This document shows, in pieces, positions 29,482 to 40,535 of a stretch of DNA of 64,000 nucleotides. Source of the DNA: Bacillus xiamenensis (GTDB taxonomy: Bacteria > Bacillota > Bacilli > Bacillales > Bacillaceae). The translations under genes and the position numbers were made by a program. Each line of letters opens with the position of its first letter. The first letter of the stretch is position 1. Where the stretch lies: assembly GCF_000300535.1 (NCBI RefSeq), contig NZ_AMSH01000006.1:41464-105463 (forward strand). The letters run 5' to 3'. The notes below the pieces were generated by a model. It made no database searches. It was given only the letters and a program-made list of their open reading frames with translations, and was not told where the DNA came from.

Positions 29482-30202
29482 TTGCCTTTGGCTCCTCCAA
29501 TTTATAGCCTAAGCCACGAATGGTTTTAATATATGTTGGTTTTTTTGTGTTTTTTTCAATTTTGTCCCGCAAGTGGCTGATATGTACATCCACAATACGA
29601 GTATCACCTGCAAAGTCATAATTCCAAACCGCACTTAACAATAGATCACGCGTGAGGACACGGCCTTTATGCTTAGCCAAATAAAGCAGCAGTTCAAATT
29701 CCTTTGGCGTGAGCTCCAGACGTTCTTCTTGGAAATAGACTTCGTAATGTTCGGGTAAAATGCGCAGTTCACCAATTTTCATTTGGTCTGCAATGATCTC
29801 TTCCTTCTCCTCTTGCGAAGGGGCAGGTTGAGATTGCTGCGCTCTTCTCAAAATCGCTTTTACCCGAGCACCCACTTCTCTAGGACTGAACGGTTTTGTC
29901 ATGTAATCATCGGCTCCAAGTTCAAGGCCGAGCACCTTATCAAATTCATCGTCCTTTGCTGTCAGCATTAAAATAGGGAACATCATTTTTTGAATTCTCA
30001 GCTGCTTGCACACTTCAATGCCGTCCATCTTCGGAAGCATTAAATCTAACACAATGAGATCAGGCTGTTCACTTGCCGCTTTTTCAAGCGCTTCTTCTCC
30101 GTCTCTTGCTGTGACGACATCGTAGCCCGCCCTTTCAAGGTTATAGCTTAGAAGTGTTACAATCGATTCTTCATCATCCACAACTAATATTTTTTTATTC
30201 AT
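29474..30202 (-). CDS. phoP: Phosphate-response regulator PhoP
   Basis: 242-residue OmpR-family regulator. Receiver domain with the acidic pair DD (8-9 in 'VVDDEES'), phospho-acceptor Asp in 'LIVLDLMLP' near 53, and Lys in 'MTKPFSPRE'; C-terminal winged helix from about 135 ('LELTPKEFELLLYLAKHKGRVLTR'). GGAGG lies before the ATG. First gene of phoPR; PhoP-box-like hexamers lie upstream, which fits autoregulation. Confidence 0.97.
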   Translation of the reverse strand: MNKKILVVDDEESIVTLLSYNLERAGYDVVTARDGEEALEKAASEQPDLIVLDLMLPKMDGIEVCKQLRIQKMMFPILMLTAKDDEFDKVLGLELGADDYMTKPFSPREVGARVKAILRRAQQSQPAPSQEEKEEIIADQMKIGELRILPEHYEVYFQEERLELTPKEFELLLYLAKHKGRVLTRDLLLSAVWNYDFAGDTRIVDVHISHLRDKIEKNTKKPTYIKTIRGLGYKLEEPKANE

Positions 30203-30287
30203 GTTGTGCCTCCAATTAGTGATTTCCCCTGCATCCGTTTTTTTGTATCTTATGTGAAAAGCGAGAAGTCATGCTTTCTCTTTCATT

Positions 30288-30304
30288 TTAACGAAAGCTT
30301 AACA
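30288..30304 (+). promoter_or_regulatory. Candidate PhoP box pair upstream of phoP
   Basis: TTAACG, five bases, TTAACA: two hexamers 11 bases apart fitting the TTAACA direct-repeat pattern bound by PhoP, about 90 bases before phoP. A further TTCGACA follows about 20 bases on. Confidence 0.5.
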
Positions 30305-30345
30305 AGAGGACAATTTAAAATTTCGACAAGATTTATTTTGTAAAC

Positions 30346-30381
30346 AAAAAGAAGACTCCCCTTAAGAGAAGTCTTCTTTTT
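30346..30381 (-). terminator. Terminator of the citZ-icd-mdh operon
   Basis: AAAAAGAAGACT..AGTCTTCTTTTT, 12 bp, with T-run, directly after mdh. Confidence 0.87.
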
Positions 30382-30389
30382 TATTCATA

Positions 30390-31328
30390 TTAAGACAATA
30401 CTTTCATGACGTTCTTAACAGACTCAACAGAGCGATCAAGCTGACTTCTTTCTTCTTCTGTCAGTTCAAGCTCAATGATCTGTTCAAGGCCGTTTCCGCC
30501 TACGATTGTTGGAACACCAAGGTAAATGCCTTCGTAGCCATATTCACCTTCAAGGTATGCAATCGTTGGGATGACGCGGCGCTGATCTTTTAAGATGGCC
30601 TCAACCATTTCAACGAGTGAAGCAGCAGGTGCATAATACGCACTACCGTTACCTAATAGGTTGACGATTTCACCGCCGCCTTTTCTTGTTCTTTCCACAA
30701 TCGCATCAATTCGATCTTTAGGAATCAATGTTTCAAGCGGGATACCGCCTGCATAAGAGTAACGAACAAGCGGAACCATGTCGTCGCCATGCCCGCCAAG
30801 AACAAATCCTGTCACATCTTTAACAGATAGGTTTAGTTCTTGTGCAACGAATGTACGGAAACGGGCTGTATCAAGAATGCCTGATTGTCCGATGACCTTT
30901 TCTTTTGGTAATCCTGATTCTTTATAAACTGCATATGTCATTGCATCAACTGGGTTTGTTAACACAACGATGATCGCTTCTGGAGAATATTTGACGATTT
31001 CGCGTGTCACACTGCGCATGATTTTTTCATTTGTTGACACGAGGTCGTCACGGCTCATTCCCGGCTTTCTTGCAATTCCTGCCGTAATGACCACTACATC
31101 AGAACCGGCTGTATCTTCGTAGTTAGAAGTTCCTGTAATATTCGCATCGAAGCCTTGAACAGGGCTTGCTTCCAGCATATCAAGTGCTTTCCCTTTTGTC
31201 GGGTTTTCAAGCTGCGGGATATCAACTAATACGACATCCGCTAATTCTTTTTGAGCTGTTAGAAATGCTGTAGTGGCTCCAGTAAAGCCTGCTCCGATGA
31301 CAGATACTTTTTTACGCTTGTTTGCCAT
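30390..31328 (-). CDS. mdh: Malate dehydrogenase
   Basis: NAD-dependent TCA enzyme, malate to oxaloacetate. 312 residues, LDH-like type: Rossmann motif '[12 protein letters not shown]' (10-21), active-site '[16 protein letters not shown]' loop with the substrate Arg, and the catalytic His in 'GGHGDDMV' near 176. Last gene of citZ-icd-mdh, 34 bases after icd, before a strong terminator. Confidence 0.98.
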   Translation of the reverse strand: MANKRKKVSVIGAGFTGATTAFLTAQKELADVVLVDIPQLENPTKGKALDMLEASPVQGFDANITGTSNYEDTAGSDVVVITAGIARKPGMSRDDLVSTNEKIMRSVTREIVKYSPEAIIVVLTNPVDAMTYAVYKESGLPKEKVIGQSGILDTARFRTFVAQELNLSVKDVTGFVLGGHGDDMVPLVRYSYAGGIPLETLIPKDRIDAIVERTRKGGGEIVNLLGNGSAYYAPAASLVEMVEAILKDQRRVIPTIAYLEGEYGYEGIYLGVPTIVGGNGLEQIIELELTEEERSQLDRSVESVKNVMKVLS

Positions 31329-31362
31329 TTCCCTTTTCCCCTTTAACTTTAAAGTTTAAGAA

Positions 31363-32634
31363 TCAAGACAAGTTTTTGATGAGCTCGTCAGCGAACTCAG
31401 AACACTTCACTTCTGTTGCGCCATCCATTAATCTAGCAAAATCGTACGTGACGACTTTTGAAGCAATTGTTTTTTCAACAGATTGAATCACGAGATCAGC
31501 TGCTTCCTGCCAGCCAAGGTGCTCTAGTAAAAGCACGCCTGATAGAAGAACAGAAGACGGATTCACTTTATCAAGACCAGCATATTTTGGTGCTGTTCCG
31601 TGAGTTGCTTCAAAGATAGCGTGTCCTGTTTCGTAGTTGATGTTCGCACCCGGTGCGATACCAATTCCGCCCACTTGTGCTGCAAGTGCATCAGAGATGT
31701 AGTCTCCGTTTAAGTTCATTGTTGCCACAACATCGAACTCAGCTGGACGAGTTAAAATTTGTTGAAGGAAAATATCTGCAATGCTGTCTTTGACAATGAT
31801 TTTCCCAGCAGCTTCTGCTTCACTTTGCGCTTTGTTTGCCGCGTCTTTTCCATCTTTTTCTACAATACGATCATATTGTGCCCATGTAAAGACTTTGTCG
31901 CCAAACTCTTTTTCAGCCACTTCGTAGCCCCAGTTTTTGAAGGCACCTTCTGTAAATTTCATGATATTTCCTTTGTGAACAAGTGTCACAGATTTACGAC
32001 CTTGGTCGATTGCATATTGAATAGCTGCTCTGACAAGGCGAGATGTTCCTTCTTCAGAAACTGGTTTGATTCCGATACCTGAAGTTTCTGGGAAACGGAT
32101 TTTATTCACACCTAATTCGTTTTTCAAGAAGTCGATTAACTTCTTCACTTCGTCTGATCCTTTTGCATACTCGATCCCTGCATAAATATCTTCTGTGTTC
32201 TCACGGAAGATAACCATATCTGTGTCTTCTGGACGTTTCACAGGAGATGGTACGCCTTTGAACCAGCGAACTGGACGTAAGCATGTGAATAAATCAAGTT
32301 CTTGTCTTAGTGCCACGTTCAATGAACGGATTCCACCACCAATTGGTGTTGTCAGTGGTCCTTTGATGGCAATTAAGTATTCACGAATGTCTTCAAGCGT
32401 TTGCTCTGGAAGCCACTCTCCAGTTTTATTGTAAGCTTTCTCACCTGCATATACTTCTTTCCAAGTGATTTGCTTTTCACCTTTATATGCTTTTTCAACA
32501 GCGGCTTCAAGAACTCTTGATGCTGCTTTCCAAATGTCAGGACCAATTCCGTCCCCTTCGATAAAAGGGATAATTGGATTATTTGGTACATTCAATACGC
32601 CGCCAGTAACTGTAATTTTTTCGCCTTGTGACAA
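31363..32634 (-). CDS. icd: Isocitrate dehydrogenase (NADP)
   Basis: Oxidative decarboxylation of isocitrate to 2-oxoglutarate in the TCA cycle. 423 residues from the TTG at 32634, which has GGGAGGT seven bases upstream and gives the conserved 'SQGEKITV' N-terminus; the open frame extends 20 codons further without a site. Substrate-binding Ser in '[16 protein letters not shown]' (about 105) and '[11 protein letters not shown]' are intact. Middle gene of the citZ operon; a large hairpin lies between citZ and icd. Confidence 0.97.
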   Translation of the reverse strand: MSQGEKITVTGGVLNVPNNPIIPFIEGDGIGPDIWKAASRVLEAAVEKAYKGEKQITWKEVYAGEKAYNKTGEWLPEQTLEDIREYLIAIKGPLTTPIGGGIRSLNVALRQELDLFTCLRPVRWFKGVPSPVKRPEDTDMVIFRENTEDIYAGIEYAKGSDEVKKLIDFLKNELGVNKIRFPETSGIGIKPVSEEGTSRLVRAAIQYAIDQGRKSVTLVHKGNIMKFTEGAFKNWGYEVAEKEFGDKVFTWAQYDRIVEKDGKDAANKAQSEAEAAGKIIVKDSIADIFLQQILTRPAEFDVVATMNLNGDYISDALAAQVGGIGIAPGANINYETGHAIFEATHGTAPKYAGLDKVNPSSVLLSGVLLLEHLGWQEAADLVIQSVEKTIASKVVTYDFARLMDGATEVKCSEFADELIKNLS

Positions 32635-32733
32635 TGATATTACCTCCCAGATTATGTAGTGAATATTTGAAACTTCTTGGCTTGATGTCTGCAAGCGAAG
32701 AAGTTTTTCACATGATTCATTTTTTGTTGATAT

Positions 32734-32765
32734 GGAGGCTGATGGGTTTGTTTGGATCAGCCTCC
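32734..32765 (-). other. Intercistronic hairpin between citZ and icd
   Basis: GGAGGCTGA and TCAGCCTCC (9 bp perfect) around a 14-base loop just after citZ. There is no T-run, so it is not a classic terminator; it may protect the 3' end of a citZ message or mark a processing point. Confidence 0.65.
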
Positions 32766-32781
32766 GCTTATTCTATAAACA

Positions 32782-33900
32782 TTAGTCTCTTTCACTGATC
32801 GGAACAAACGTTTGAAGATCAGGCCCAATGTATTCAGCTCTTGGACGGATCAGACGGTTGTTGTCATATTGCTCTAAAATGTGAGCAATCCATCCAGAGA
32901 ATCGGCTGATCACGAAAATAGGTGTAAACAGGTCATGATCAATCCCAAGACTGTGATAGACAGAAGCAGAATAAAAATCAACATTCGGTGGAAGATTTTT
33001 CTCTGATGTCACGATTTCCTCTGCGCGAACAGACATTTCATACCATTTCGGCTCGCCTGTGAGGTTTGTTAAACGCTGGCTCATTTCTTTTAAATGCTTT
33101 GCACGCGGGTCACCTTTACGATATACGCGGTGGCCAAAGCCCATAATTTTTTCCTTCTTCTCTAGCTTACCATGAATATATGAATCTACGTTTTCAAGTT
33201 CGCCAATTTCTGAAAGCATCTTCATTACGCCTTCATTGGCGCCGCCATGAAGTGGTCCTTTAAGCGCACCGATAGCCGCTGTTACACCAGAGTAGATATC
33301 TGATAGTGTAGCAACACATACACGCGCTGTAAATGTCGAGGCGTTTAATTCGTGATCCGCATGTAGAATGAGGGCCTTATCAATTGCCTCAATTTCTACT
33401 GGTGATGGCTCTTCACCATTTAGCATATACAAGAAGTTCGCAGCATAGCTGTACTCTTCTTTTGGCTGTACAGGCTCAAGTCCCTTTCGAATGCGTGAAA
33501 ATGCAGCGACAAGTCCAGAAATTTTCGCCTGTAATCGAATGGCTTTTCTGTAATTCGCTTCTTTGTCCATAATCTCTGATTCGTCATCTAGTAAACCTAG
33601 TAAGGATACGGCTGTACGAATCGCAGACATTGGATGAACCCCATCCATCGAGTAAGATTTAAAGTGCTCAATGATTTCTTGCGGAATATGAGCATTTTCA
33701 TTGAGCTGCTGCTTTAACTCACTCAACTCTTGCTCATTCGGTAGCTTTAAGTGCCATAACAGGTAGACAATTTCTTCGAATGTAGCTTTTTCAGTTAAAT
33801 CATCGATATTGTACCCTACATAAGTAAGAGTATCATCAATAATTGAGCTTACGGATGAAGTTGTTGCCACAATACCTTCAAGACCTCTTGTTGCTGTCAT
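32782..33900 (-). CDS. citZ: Citrate synthase (major)
   Basis: Condenses acetyl-CoA and oxaloacetate. 372 residues from the ATG at 33900 (AAGGGGAG upstream); the open frame continues upstream but starts at 'MTATRGLEGIVATTSSVSSI' as in orthologues. Active-site signatures: 'GPLHGGANEGVM' (catalytic His, about 225), 'GFGHRVYRKGDPRA' (His, about 262) and Asp in 'NVDFYSASVYHSLGI' (about 313). First gene of citZ-icd-mdh. A cre and a clear promoter lie upstream, so CcpA repression is likely. Confidence 0.97.
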   Translation of the reverse strand: MTATRGLEGIVATTSSVSSIIDDTLTYVGYNIDDLTEKATFEEIVYLLWHLKLPNEQELSELKQQLNENAHIPQEIIEHFKSYSMDGVHPMSAIRTAVSLLGLLDDESEIMDKEANYRKAIRLQAKISGLVAAFSRIRKGLEPVQPKEEYSYAANFLYMLNGEEPSPVEIEAIDKALILHADHELNASTFTARVCVATLSDIYSGVTAAIGALKGPLHGGANEGVMKMLSEIGELENVDSYIHGKLEKKEKIMGFGHRVYRKGDPRAKHLKEMSQRLTNLTGEPKWYEMSVRAEEIVTSEKNLPPNVDFYSASVYHSLGIDHDLFTPIFVISRFSGWIAHILEQYDNNRLIRPRAEYIGPDLQTFVPISERD

Positions 33901-33954
33901 GTTCAATCTCCCCTTTTTAAAAAGATTCCCCTTTGTTGCAGAATTCTCGCTTTT

Positions 33955-33968
33955 TGAAAGCGCTATCC
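33955..33968 (+). promoter_or_regulatory. cre (CcpA) site in the citZ leader
   Basis: TGAAAGCGCTATCC matches TGWAARCGYTWNCW at 13 of 14 positions, about 115 bases downstream of the predicted start, where a bound CcpA would block transcription. A second, weaker palindrome (GGTTAGAGCGCTTTTAACC) lies at about 34022-34040. Confidence 0.75.
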
Positions 33969-34086
33969 AACCTGAATATGCTGGCAGGTTCAAAAAAGAA
34001 AATGCTTACATTTACCTATATGGTTAGAGCGCTTTTAACCTCATTTCTCCTATGTGATCAATGAGTTCAAAATTAAGCCTATTCCC

Positions 34087-34115
34087 ATTATAAACAATAA
34101 TCAGACATTTGTTAA
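34087..34115 (-). promoter_or_regulatory. Sigma-A promoter of citZ-icd-mdh
   Basis: Minus strand TTAACA, 17 bases, TATAAT; start near 34080, about 180 bases before citZ. The -35 lies inside the palindrome GTTAAATGTTTAAC (34111-34124). Confidence 0.8.
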
Positions 34116-34244
34116 ATGTTTAACTATAATTTTTTTTGATAATTTTTTTTCCAGCCTGCCGTTTAGGGCATGGAATAAAGGGATTTTGCTACTTTTAATA
34201 TATTTAATTATGTTTTTTTGCAAAAGCTCGCGTAAGAAAAAATA

Positions 34245-34274
34245 AAAAAGAAAGTGACATACGCCACTCTCTTT
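34245..34274 (-). terminator. ytwI terminator
   Basis: GAGAGTGG..CACTTTC arms followed by TTTTTT on the minus strand, just after ytwI. Confidence 0.72.
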
Positions 34275-34739
34275 TCATCCGCTGAAAAATTTCACAGCCT
34301 GCATCGCCAAATAGGCAATTCCTGCACCAATCAGCGGACCGACAGCCACACCTTTGAATAAACTGACGGCCAAAATGGTACCGAATACAAGCGCCGCCGT
34401 AATATGGGGATCATTTTCGAGTAGCACAATGCCGTTTTTTGCAATCAGTGCTACTAATATACCCGCTCCAAGTGCAATCCAAGCATAGGAAGATTTCATC
34501 GCTTCTCCAAGCTGTTTAAATCCAATGTCACCTGTTGCAATCGGTACAAGTACAGCGATTGTAATGATGGTTACACCCCAATTGATGCCTTTAGATTGCA
34601 GAACCGGGAAAATTTTTTGATCCAGGCCCATGAGCTTAATCACAATCAGCACAGAAACCGCTAAAATTAACGAATTGTTCTTCGCAATGAGTGCAATAAC
34701 GAGTAAAAGAGCCAAAAATAAATTGGCTTGTGTCAACAT
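34275..34739 (-). CDS. ytwI: UPF0756 (DUF441) membrane protein YtwI
   Basis: 154 residues with four or five hydrophobic segments covering most of the length, and family stretches 'GINWGVTIITIAVLVPIATGDIG' and 'ALGAGILVALIAKNGIVLL'. No function is known for UPF0756. Divergent from ytvI, with about 100 bases between starts. Start ATG with GGAAG-type site. Confidence 0.88.
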   Translation of the reverse strand: MLTQANLFLALLLVIALIAKNNSLILAVSVLIVIKLMGLDQKIFPVLQSKGINWGVTIITIAVLVPIATGDIGFKQLGEAMKSSYAWIALGAGILVALIAKNGIVLLENDPHITAALVFGTILAVSLFKGVAVGPLIGAGIAYLAMQAVKFFSG

Positions 34740-34839
34740 ATGCCGCCACTTCCTTTCTTTTTATTGCGACCTTTTCATATTACTAATCTTTTTGAATAAA
34801 ATGAAGTATCGGACATGCTTGTTTTTTGGAGGGGATTGT

Positions 34840-35958
34840 GTGAATCACACCTATGTGGCCATTTTTCTGCGCAGTTTGATGATCATCAGCATTGCCGTTT
34901 TTGCTGTTGTCTTTTTATATCAGTCTTTTCCGTTTTTATATCCATTTTGGATTGCACTTGCCCTGTCATGTTTGATTCATCCAGCCGTATGTAAAATAGA
35001 AGAAATGACCGGGATGCCAAGAGGTTTTGTCGTCATCATTGTGCTATTGCTCTTTTTAGTGGCGGCAGCAGGTTTCATGACGCTTTTAGTGGCGGAAATC
35101 ATTTCAGGAAGTGCTTATTTAGCAAAGGTTCTACCTGGCCATCTTGATCAAATGGTCAGTATTGTGGAACGGTTTTTCACTGATAAAATTCTACCTTTAT
35201 ATCATGATTTGACTGCTCAATTTAATACACTTCAAGCTGGTCAAAAGGAGTCTATTTTGGGACAAATTCAAGCGCTTGGCGACGAAGCAGCGGCGAAAGT
35301 CGGAGCTCTTCTTTCAAAAACACTTGAATTCATTCCGGCTTTTTTAGGTCTTTTGCCTGATGCAGCAGCGACTCTTTTATTTTCCGCACTGGCGACTTTT
35401 TTTATCACAAAAGATTGGTTTACATTAAAAAAATATGGTGCCCGTATCTTTCCCGCAAAGTGGATGCTGCATACACGCGCAATCTTATCTGAAATCAAAA
35501 AAGCCATTACTGGCTTTATGAAAGCCCAGCTTCTGCTCGTTGCCATGACCATCGGTATTGTGCTGATTGGGCTGATCATCTTAAAGGTCGAGCATGCGAT
35601 TGTGATCGCTCTTTGTATTGGACTTGTCGATTTACTTCCTTACATCGGCAGCGGTACTGTTTTTCTTCCGTGGATCATTTACTCCGCCATGACAGGAAAT
35701 CTTTCACTTGCCATCGGGCTAGGCATTTTGTATATCGTGGTGCTCATTCAAAGACAAATATCAGAGCCGAAAGTCTTAAGTAAATCGATTGGGCTTAATC
35801 CTTTAGCAACACTTGTGGCGCTATTTGTTGGATTAAAATGGTTTGGTTTTCTAGGACTTGCTCTAGGTCCCGCTTCTCTTGTCGTGTGGCAGGCGTTTCG
35901 TAATGCTGGTGTTTTCAGCGAAATTTATCAGTACATTCGGTATGGTATGCAAAAGTAA
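34840..35958 (+). CDS. ytvI: Sporulation integral membrane protein YtvI (AI-2E family)
   Basis: 372 residues with about eight membrane segments of the AI-2E transporter/YtvI family; 'GLVDLLPYIGSGTVFLPW' (about 260-277) is the family core motif. The GTG at 34840 is selected because GGAGGGG is five bases upstream; the open frame before it overlaps ytwI on the other strand. YtvI is tied to sporulation in Bacillus, and no transported substrate is established. Confidence 0.9.
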   Translation: MNHTYVAIFLRSLMIISIAVFAVVFLYQSFPFLYPFWIALALSCLIHPAVCKIEEMTGMPRGFVVIIVLLLFLVAAAGFMTLLVAEIISGSAYLAKVLPGHLDQMVSIVERFFTDKILPLYHDLTAQFNTLQAGQKESILGQIQALGDEAAAKVGALLSKTLEFIPAFLGLLPDAAATLLFSALATFFITKDWFTLKKYGARIFPAKWMLHTRAILSEIKKAITGFMKAQLLLVAMTIGIVLIGLIILKVEHAIVIALCIGLVDLLPYIGSGTVFLPWIIYSAMTGNLSLAIGLGILYIVVLIQRQISEPKVLSKSIGLNPLATLVALFVGLKWFGFLGLALGPASLVVWQAFRNAGVFSEIYQYIRYGMQK

Positions 35959-35984
35959 AAGAGACCTCAGCTGCAGGTCTCTTT
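35958..35984. terminator. Bidirectional terminator between ytvI and fxsA
   Basis: AAAGAGACCT and AGGTCTCTTT, 10 bp perfect with a 7-base loop, between convergent genes. Confidence 0.85.
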
Positions 35985-36372
35985 AACGAATGATCGTATA
36001 ACGATTGCGATTGGACATGTTTCTAAGCCAGCGCTCAAAGAGCGGCTTGATCCGTTTTCTCGTCACCGGAATGAGCAGAAAAGCCCCAATCAAATCTGAT
36101 AGAAATCCAGGAATGAGCAGCAGTAATCCGCCGATAAGAATACAGAAACCATCAACAATGGTTGCCCCTGGCATCTTGCCATATTGTAAATCTCGTTGCA
36201 CTTTTTGGAATGCTTCCATTCCTTGTTTTCTTGCAAAGTAAGCACCTAGTGCACTTGTCAGCACAATGACTAGCATCGTTGGTAAAATGCCAATGATTTT
36301 ACTTGAGATTAAAAATAAACTAATTTCCACTGCGGGAAACAGAATGAATAATAGTAGAAAATATTTTTTCAA
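35983..36372 (-). CDS. fxsA: FxsA family membrane protein
   Basis: 129 residues with two or three membrane segments and the FxsA motif 'SALGAYFARKQGMEAFQKVQRDLQYGKMPG' (about 40-70). The E. coli homologue relieves F-plasmid exclusion of phage T7 when overproduced; its normal role is unknown. The TTG at 36372 (GAGGTG six bases upstream) is preferred; an in-frame GTG at 36381 overlaps that site. Downstream of pfkA-pyk on the same strand in reverse order: pyk ends, then fxsA follows no closer than its own start at 36.4 kb. Confidence 0.88.
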   Translation of the reverse strand: MKKYFLLLFILFPAVEISLFLISSKIIGILPTMLVIVLTSALGAYFARKQGMEAFQKVQRDLQYGKMPGATIVDGFCILIGGLLLLIPGFLSDLIGAFLLIPVTRKRIKPLFERWLRNMSNRNRYTIIR

Positions 36373-36430
36373 CCATATCACCTCATGGGGTCTCTTTCAT
36401 CGAAAGCTGTTGCTTTTTTTAGTGTAACAT

Positions 36431-36461
36431 AAAAAAAGAGAGGAGTCAGACAACTCCCCTC
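36431..36461 (-). terminator. Terminator of pfkA-pyk
   Basis: GAGGGGAG and CTCCTCTC (with wobble) followed by seven Ts on the minus strand, right after pyk. Confidence 0.85.
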
Positions 36462-36470
36462 GAGTGTGAT

Positions 36471-38231
36471 TTAAAGGACGCTTGCACGGCCTTTGTAGAT
36501 CGCTCCGCGTGATGGATCTACTGTAATTTCTTCGCCCTCTTTTAGAAGTGTTGTTGCGCTGTCAAGACCAACAATCACCGGAATGCCAAGACTGAGCCCA
36601 ACGACTGCTGCATGACTTGTTAAACCGCCTTCTTCAGTGATAAGGGCAGAAGCTTTTTCTAAAGCACCCATCATATCACGATCTGTGCAGTTTGCTACAA
36701 GAATCGCACCATCGTACATTTTTTCGTCTGCTTCTTTTCCGCTTTGTGCAATGACAACCGGTCCAAATGCAGATTTGCGGCCAATTCCTTGACCCTTCGC
36801 AATGATATCGCCAACAACATACACTTTCATTAAGTTCGTTGTACCTGCTTCGCCAACTGGCACACCAGCTGTAATGACAATCAGGTCGCCATGTCTTACA
36901 TAGCCAGATTCAATTGACTTTTCTACTGCATTCTCAAGCATTTCATCTGTAGAAGACGTATTTGATCCGCTCTTCGCAAATACACCGAAGACAAGAGATA
37001 GCTTTCTAGCCACTGATTCGTTTGCTGTTACTGCAACGATTGGTGCTTTTGGTCTATATTTTGAAATCATTCTCGCTGTATGACCACTCTCAGTCGGTGT
37101 CACAATCGCTGCCACATCAAGCTTCATCGCTGTATGTGCTACAGATTGACCGATGGCATCTGTAATACTGACTTCTACTTCTTCGCTTCTGCGAGAAAGA
37201 ATGGCTTTATAGTTAAGTGCTTCTTCTGAACGTGATGCAATGTTATGCATCGTTTGAACAGCTTCCACTGGATATGTCCCAGCTGCTGTTTCACCAGAAA
37301 GCATAATGGCATCTGTGCCGTCAAAAATGGCATTTGCCACGTCACTTGCTTCCGCTCGAGTTGGGCGCGGGTTACGCTGCATGCTGTCCAGCATTTGAGT
37401 AGCTGTGATGACAGGCTTGCCTAAACGATTGCATTTTTTGATCAGCATTTTTTGAACAAGCGGTACTTCTTCTGCCGGGATCTCTACACCAAGATCTCCA
37501 CGTGCCACCATCAAGCCGTCTGATACCTCAAGGATTTCATCAATGTTATCAACGCCCTCTTGGTTTTCAATCTTCGGAATGATTTGAATGTCAGCTGCGT
37601 TATTCTTTTCAAGCAGCTCACGAATTTCAAGAACATCAGAAGCTCGTCTAACAAAAGAAGCTGCGATGAAATCGACGCCTTGTTCAATTCCAAACAGAAT
37701 ATCATTGGCATCTTTTTCTGTAATACCTGGCAGGTTCACACTGACTCCTGGTACGTTCACACCTTTTTTGTTTTTGAGGGTGCCTGTATTCATGACCTTT
37801 GTGACGATTTCTTTGCGGTCCATGTTCAGTTCTTTTACCTCTAAACCAATAAGACCATCATCTAATAAAATCGTTGAACCCACTTCTACATCATGAATTA
37901 AATCTTCGTATGTCACACTGATTTTTTCCTTATTCCCAACAATGTCTTCCATACTAACGATAAGATCATCACCAGCGACTAGCTCAATTGAGCCGTTTTC
38001 AACTGTACGTGTACGGATCTCTGGACCTTTTGTGTCAAGAAGGATCGCAATGTCCTTGCCTAATGCTTTACCTGCTTTACGAATGTTTTCAATGCGTGCA
38101 CCATGCTCTTCAAAATCTCCATGTGAGAAGTTTAGTCTGGCTACATTCATTCCTGCTTCAATCAATTCAGTCAGCTTTTCAATGCTTTCACTTGCTGGAC
38201 CAATTGTACAAACGATTTTTGTCTTTCTCAT
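36471..38231 (-). CDS. pyk: Pyruvate kinase
   Basis: Converts PEP and ADP to pyruvate and ATP. 586 residues: TIM-barrel core with '[16 protein letters not shown]' and the Mg/K site '[18 protein letters not shown]' (catalytic Lys near 220), then the allosteric C-domain, then an extra PEP-utilising-type domain from about 475 with '[21 protein letters not shown]', typical of Bacillus enzymes. That extra domain has the Cys/His-like 'TSHAAV' seen in PEP synthase swivelling domains. Second gene after pfkA, 27 bases apart. Confidence 0.98.
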   Translation of the reverse strand: MRKTKIVCTIGPASESIEKLTELIEAGMNVARLNFSHGDFEEHGARIENIRKAGKALGKDIAILLDTKGPEIRTRTVENGSIELVAGDDLIVSMEDIVGNKEKISVTYEDLIHDVEVGSTILLDDGLIGLEVKELNMDRKEIVTKVMNTGTLKNKKGVNVPGVSVNLPGITEKDANDILFGIEQGVDFIAASFVRRASDVLEIRELLEKNNAADIQIIPKIENQEGVDNIDEILEVSDGLMVARGDLGVEIPAEEVPLVQKMLIKKCNRLGKPVITATQMLDSMQRNPRPTRAEASDVANAIFDGTDAIMLSGETAAGTYPVEAVQTMHNIASRSEEALNYKAILSRRSEEVEVSITDAIGQSVAHTAMKLDVAAIVTPTESGHTARMISKYRPKAPIVAVTANESVARKLSLVFGVFAKSGSNTSSTDEMLENAVEKSIESGYVRHGDLIVITAGVPVGEAGTTNLMKVYVVGDIIAKGQGIGRKSAFGPVVIAQSGKEADEKMYDGAILVANCTDRDMMGALEKASALITEEGGLTSHAAVVGLSLGIPVIVGLDSATTLLKEGEEITVDPSRGAIYKGRASVL

Positions 38232-38258
38232 TACTGTTCCTCCTAAGGTCTTCTCGTT

Positions 38259-39422
<1,164 letters not shown>

Positions 39423-39450
39423 ATTATATCAAGGTTTTTAGACGTTTCAA
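39423..39450 (-). promoter_or_regulatory. Sigma-A promoter of pfkA-pyk within an inverted repeat
   Basis: Minus strand TTGAAA, 16 bases, TATAAT. The arms AAACCTT and AAGGTTT at 39416-39437 frame the -10 box exactly, so the repeat could be an operator. Confidence 0.7.
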
Positions 39451-39524
39451 ATTTTATGAAAACAAAAGAAAATTATTTTCAAATAGCGCTTACATAAGGG
39501 GGTGTTTCATGAAAAAGACGAAAA

Positions 39525-39560
39525 AAATAAACGCCAGCCAAAAGGCTGTACGTTTATTTA
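39525..39560 (-). terminator. accDA terminator
   Basis: AATAAACG..CGTTTATT with inner AGCC..GGCT pairing and T-run on the minus strand, just after accA. Confidence 0.85.
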
Positions 39561-40535
39561 GTTTACCCCAATATATTGATTTTCAATCGAGACTTTCCCG
39601 ATTGCTTTGTATTTTTGATATCTTTGTTCGACTAATTCTTCAGGCGAAAGTTTGAGCAAAGATGAAAGTGATTGTTTCAATGTTTTTTCCATGTAGGCTG
39701 CTTGTTGTTTCACGTCTCGATGTGCTCCACCTTGCACTTCTTTAATAACATCATCTATAATATCTAATTCTTTTAGGTCTGGAGCGGTAATTTTCATTGT
39801 TTCTGCAGCTTTTTTAGCAAGTGACGAGTCCTTCCAGAGCAGTGCTGCTGCACCTTCAGGTGAAATCACTGAATACGTTGAGTTCTCTAGCATGAATAGG
39901 TGGTTTCCTACGCCTAAGCCCAGTGCCCCGCCACTTCCGCCTTCTCCAATGACAATACAGACAACCGGTACACGAAGTCCTGCCATTTCGAATAAGTTTT
40001 TCGCAATTGCTTCACTTTGTCCGCGTTCTTCAGCTGCTTTACCAGGATAAGCTCCTTTTGTATCAATAAAGCAAATGATAGGGCGATTAAATTTATCTGC
40101 CTGTTTCATCAAGCGCAATGCTTTACGGTAACCTTCTGGATGAGGCATCCCGAAATTACGGCGCAAGTTTTCTTTTGTGTCTTTTCCGCGCTGATGGCCA
40201 ATAACTGTGACAGGAAGCCCTTTAAACGTAGCAATTCCTCCAACGATGGCTTCATCATCGCCATAGAAACGGTCACCATGACATTCGAAAAAGTTGTCAA
40301 ACAGCTCTTGAATGTAATCGAGAGTTGTTGGGCGCATCGCATGACGAGCAATTTGTACTCTGTCCCACGGCTTTAAATTTGTATAAATGTCCGCTTCAAG
40401 CTTACTCAGACGTGTTTCAAGGCGCTCAATTTCCGCACTTAAATCCATCTCTGAATTTTGTGTGAGCTTTTTCAATTCATCAATTTTTGCTCGAAGTTCA
40501 ATGACAGGTTTTTCAAATTCTAGTTCTCCAGCCAC
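39558..40535 (-). CDS. accA: Acetyl-CoA carboxylase carboxyltransferase alpha subunit
   Basis: With AccD transfers CO2 from carboxybiotin to acetyl-CoA to make malonyl-CoA, the first step of fatty acid synthesis. 325 residues from a GTG at 40535 with AGGAGGTGAACGA upstream; '[29 protein letters not shown]' and the oxyanion segment '[15 protein letters not shown]' are intact. It overlaps accD by 16 bases, indicating translational coupling. Confidence 0.98.
   Translation of the reverse strand: MAGELEFEKPVIELRAKIDELKKLTQNSEMDLSAEIERLETRLSKLEADIYTNLKPWDRVQIARHAMRPTTLDYIQELFDNFFECHGDRFYGDDEAIVGGIATFKGLPVTVIGHQRGKDTKENLRRNFGMPHPEGYRKALRLMKQADKFNRPIICFIDTKGAYPGKAAEERGQSEAIAKNLFEMAGLRVPVVCIVIGEGGSGGALGLGVGNHLFMLENSTYSVISPEGAAALLWKDSSLAKKAAETMKITAPDLKELDIIDDVIKEVQGGAHRDVKQQAAYMEKTLKQSLSSLLKLSPEELVEQRYQKYKAIGKVSIENQYIGVN

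Noticed and set aside
39509..39655. 48-codon plus-strand frame with a GGGGGTG site upstream
   Set aside because: The ribosome site is attractive, but the frame runs through the accDA terminator and the antisense of accA, and the product is not recognisable.
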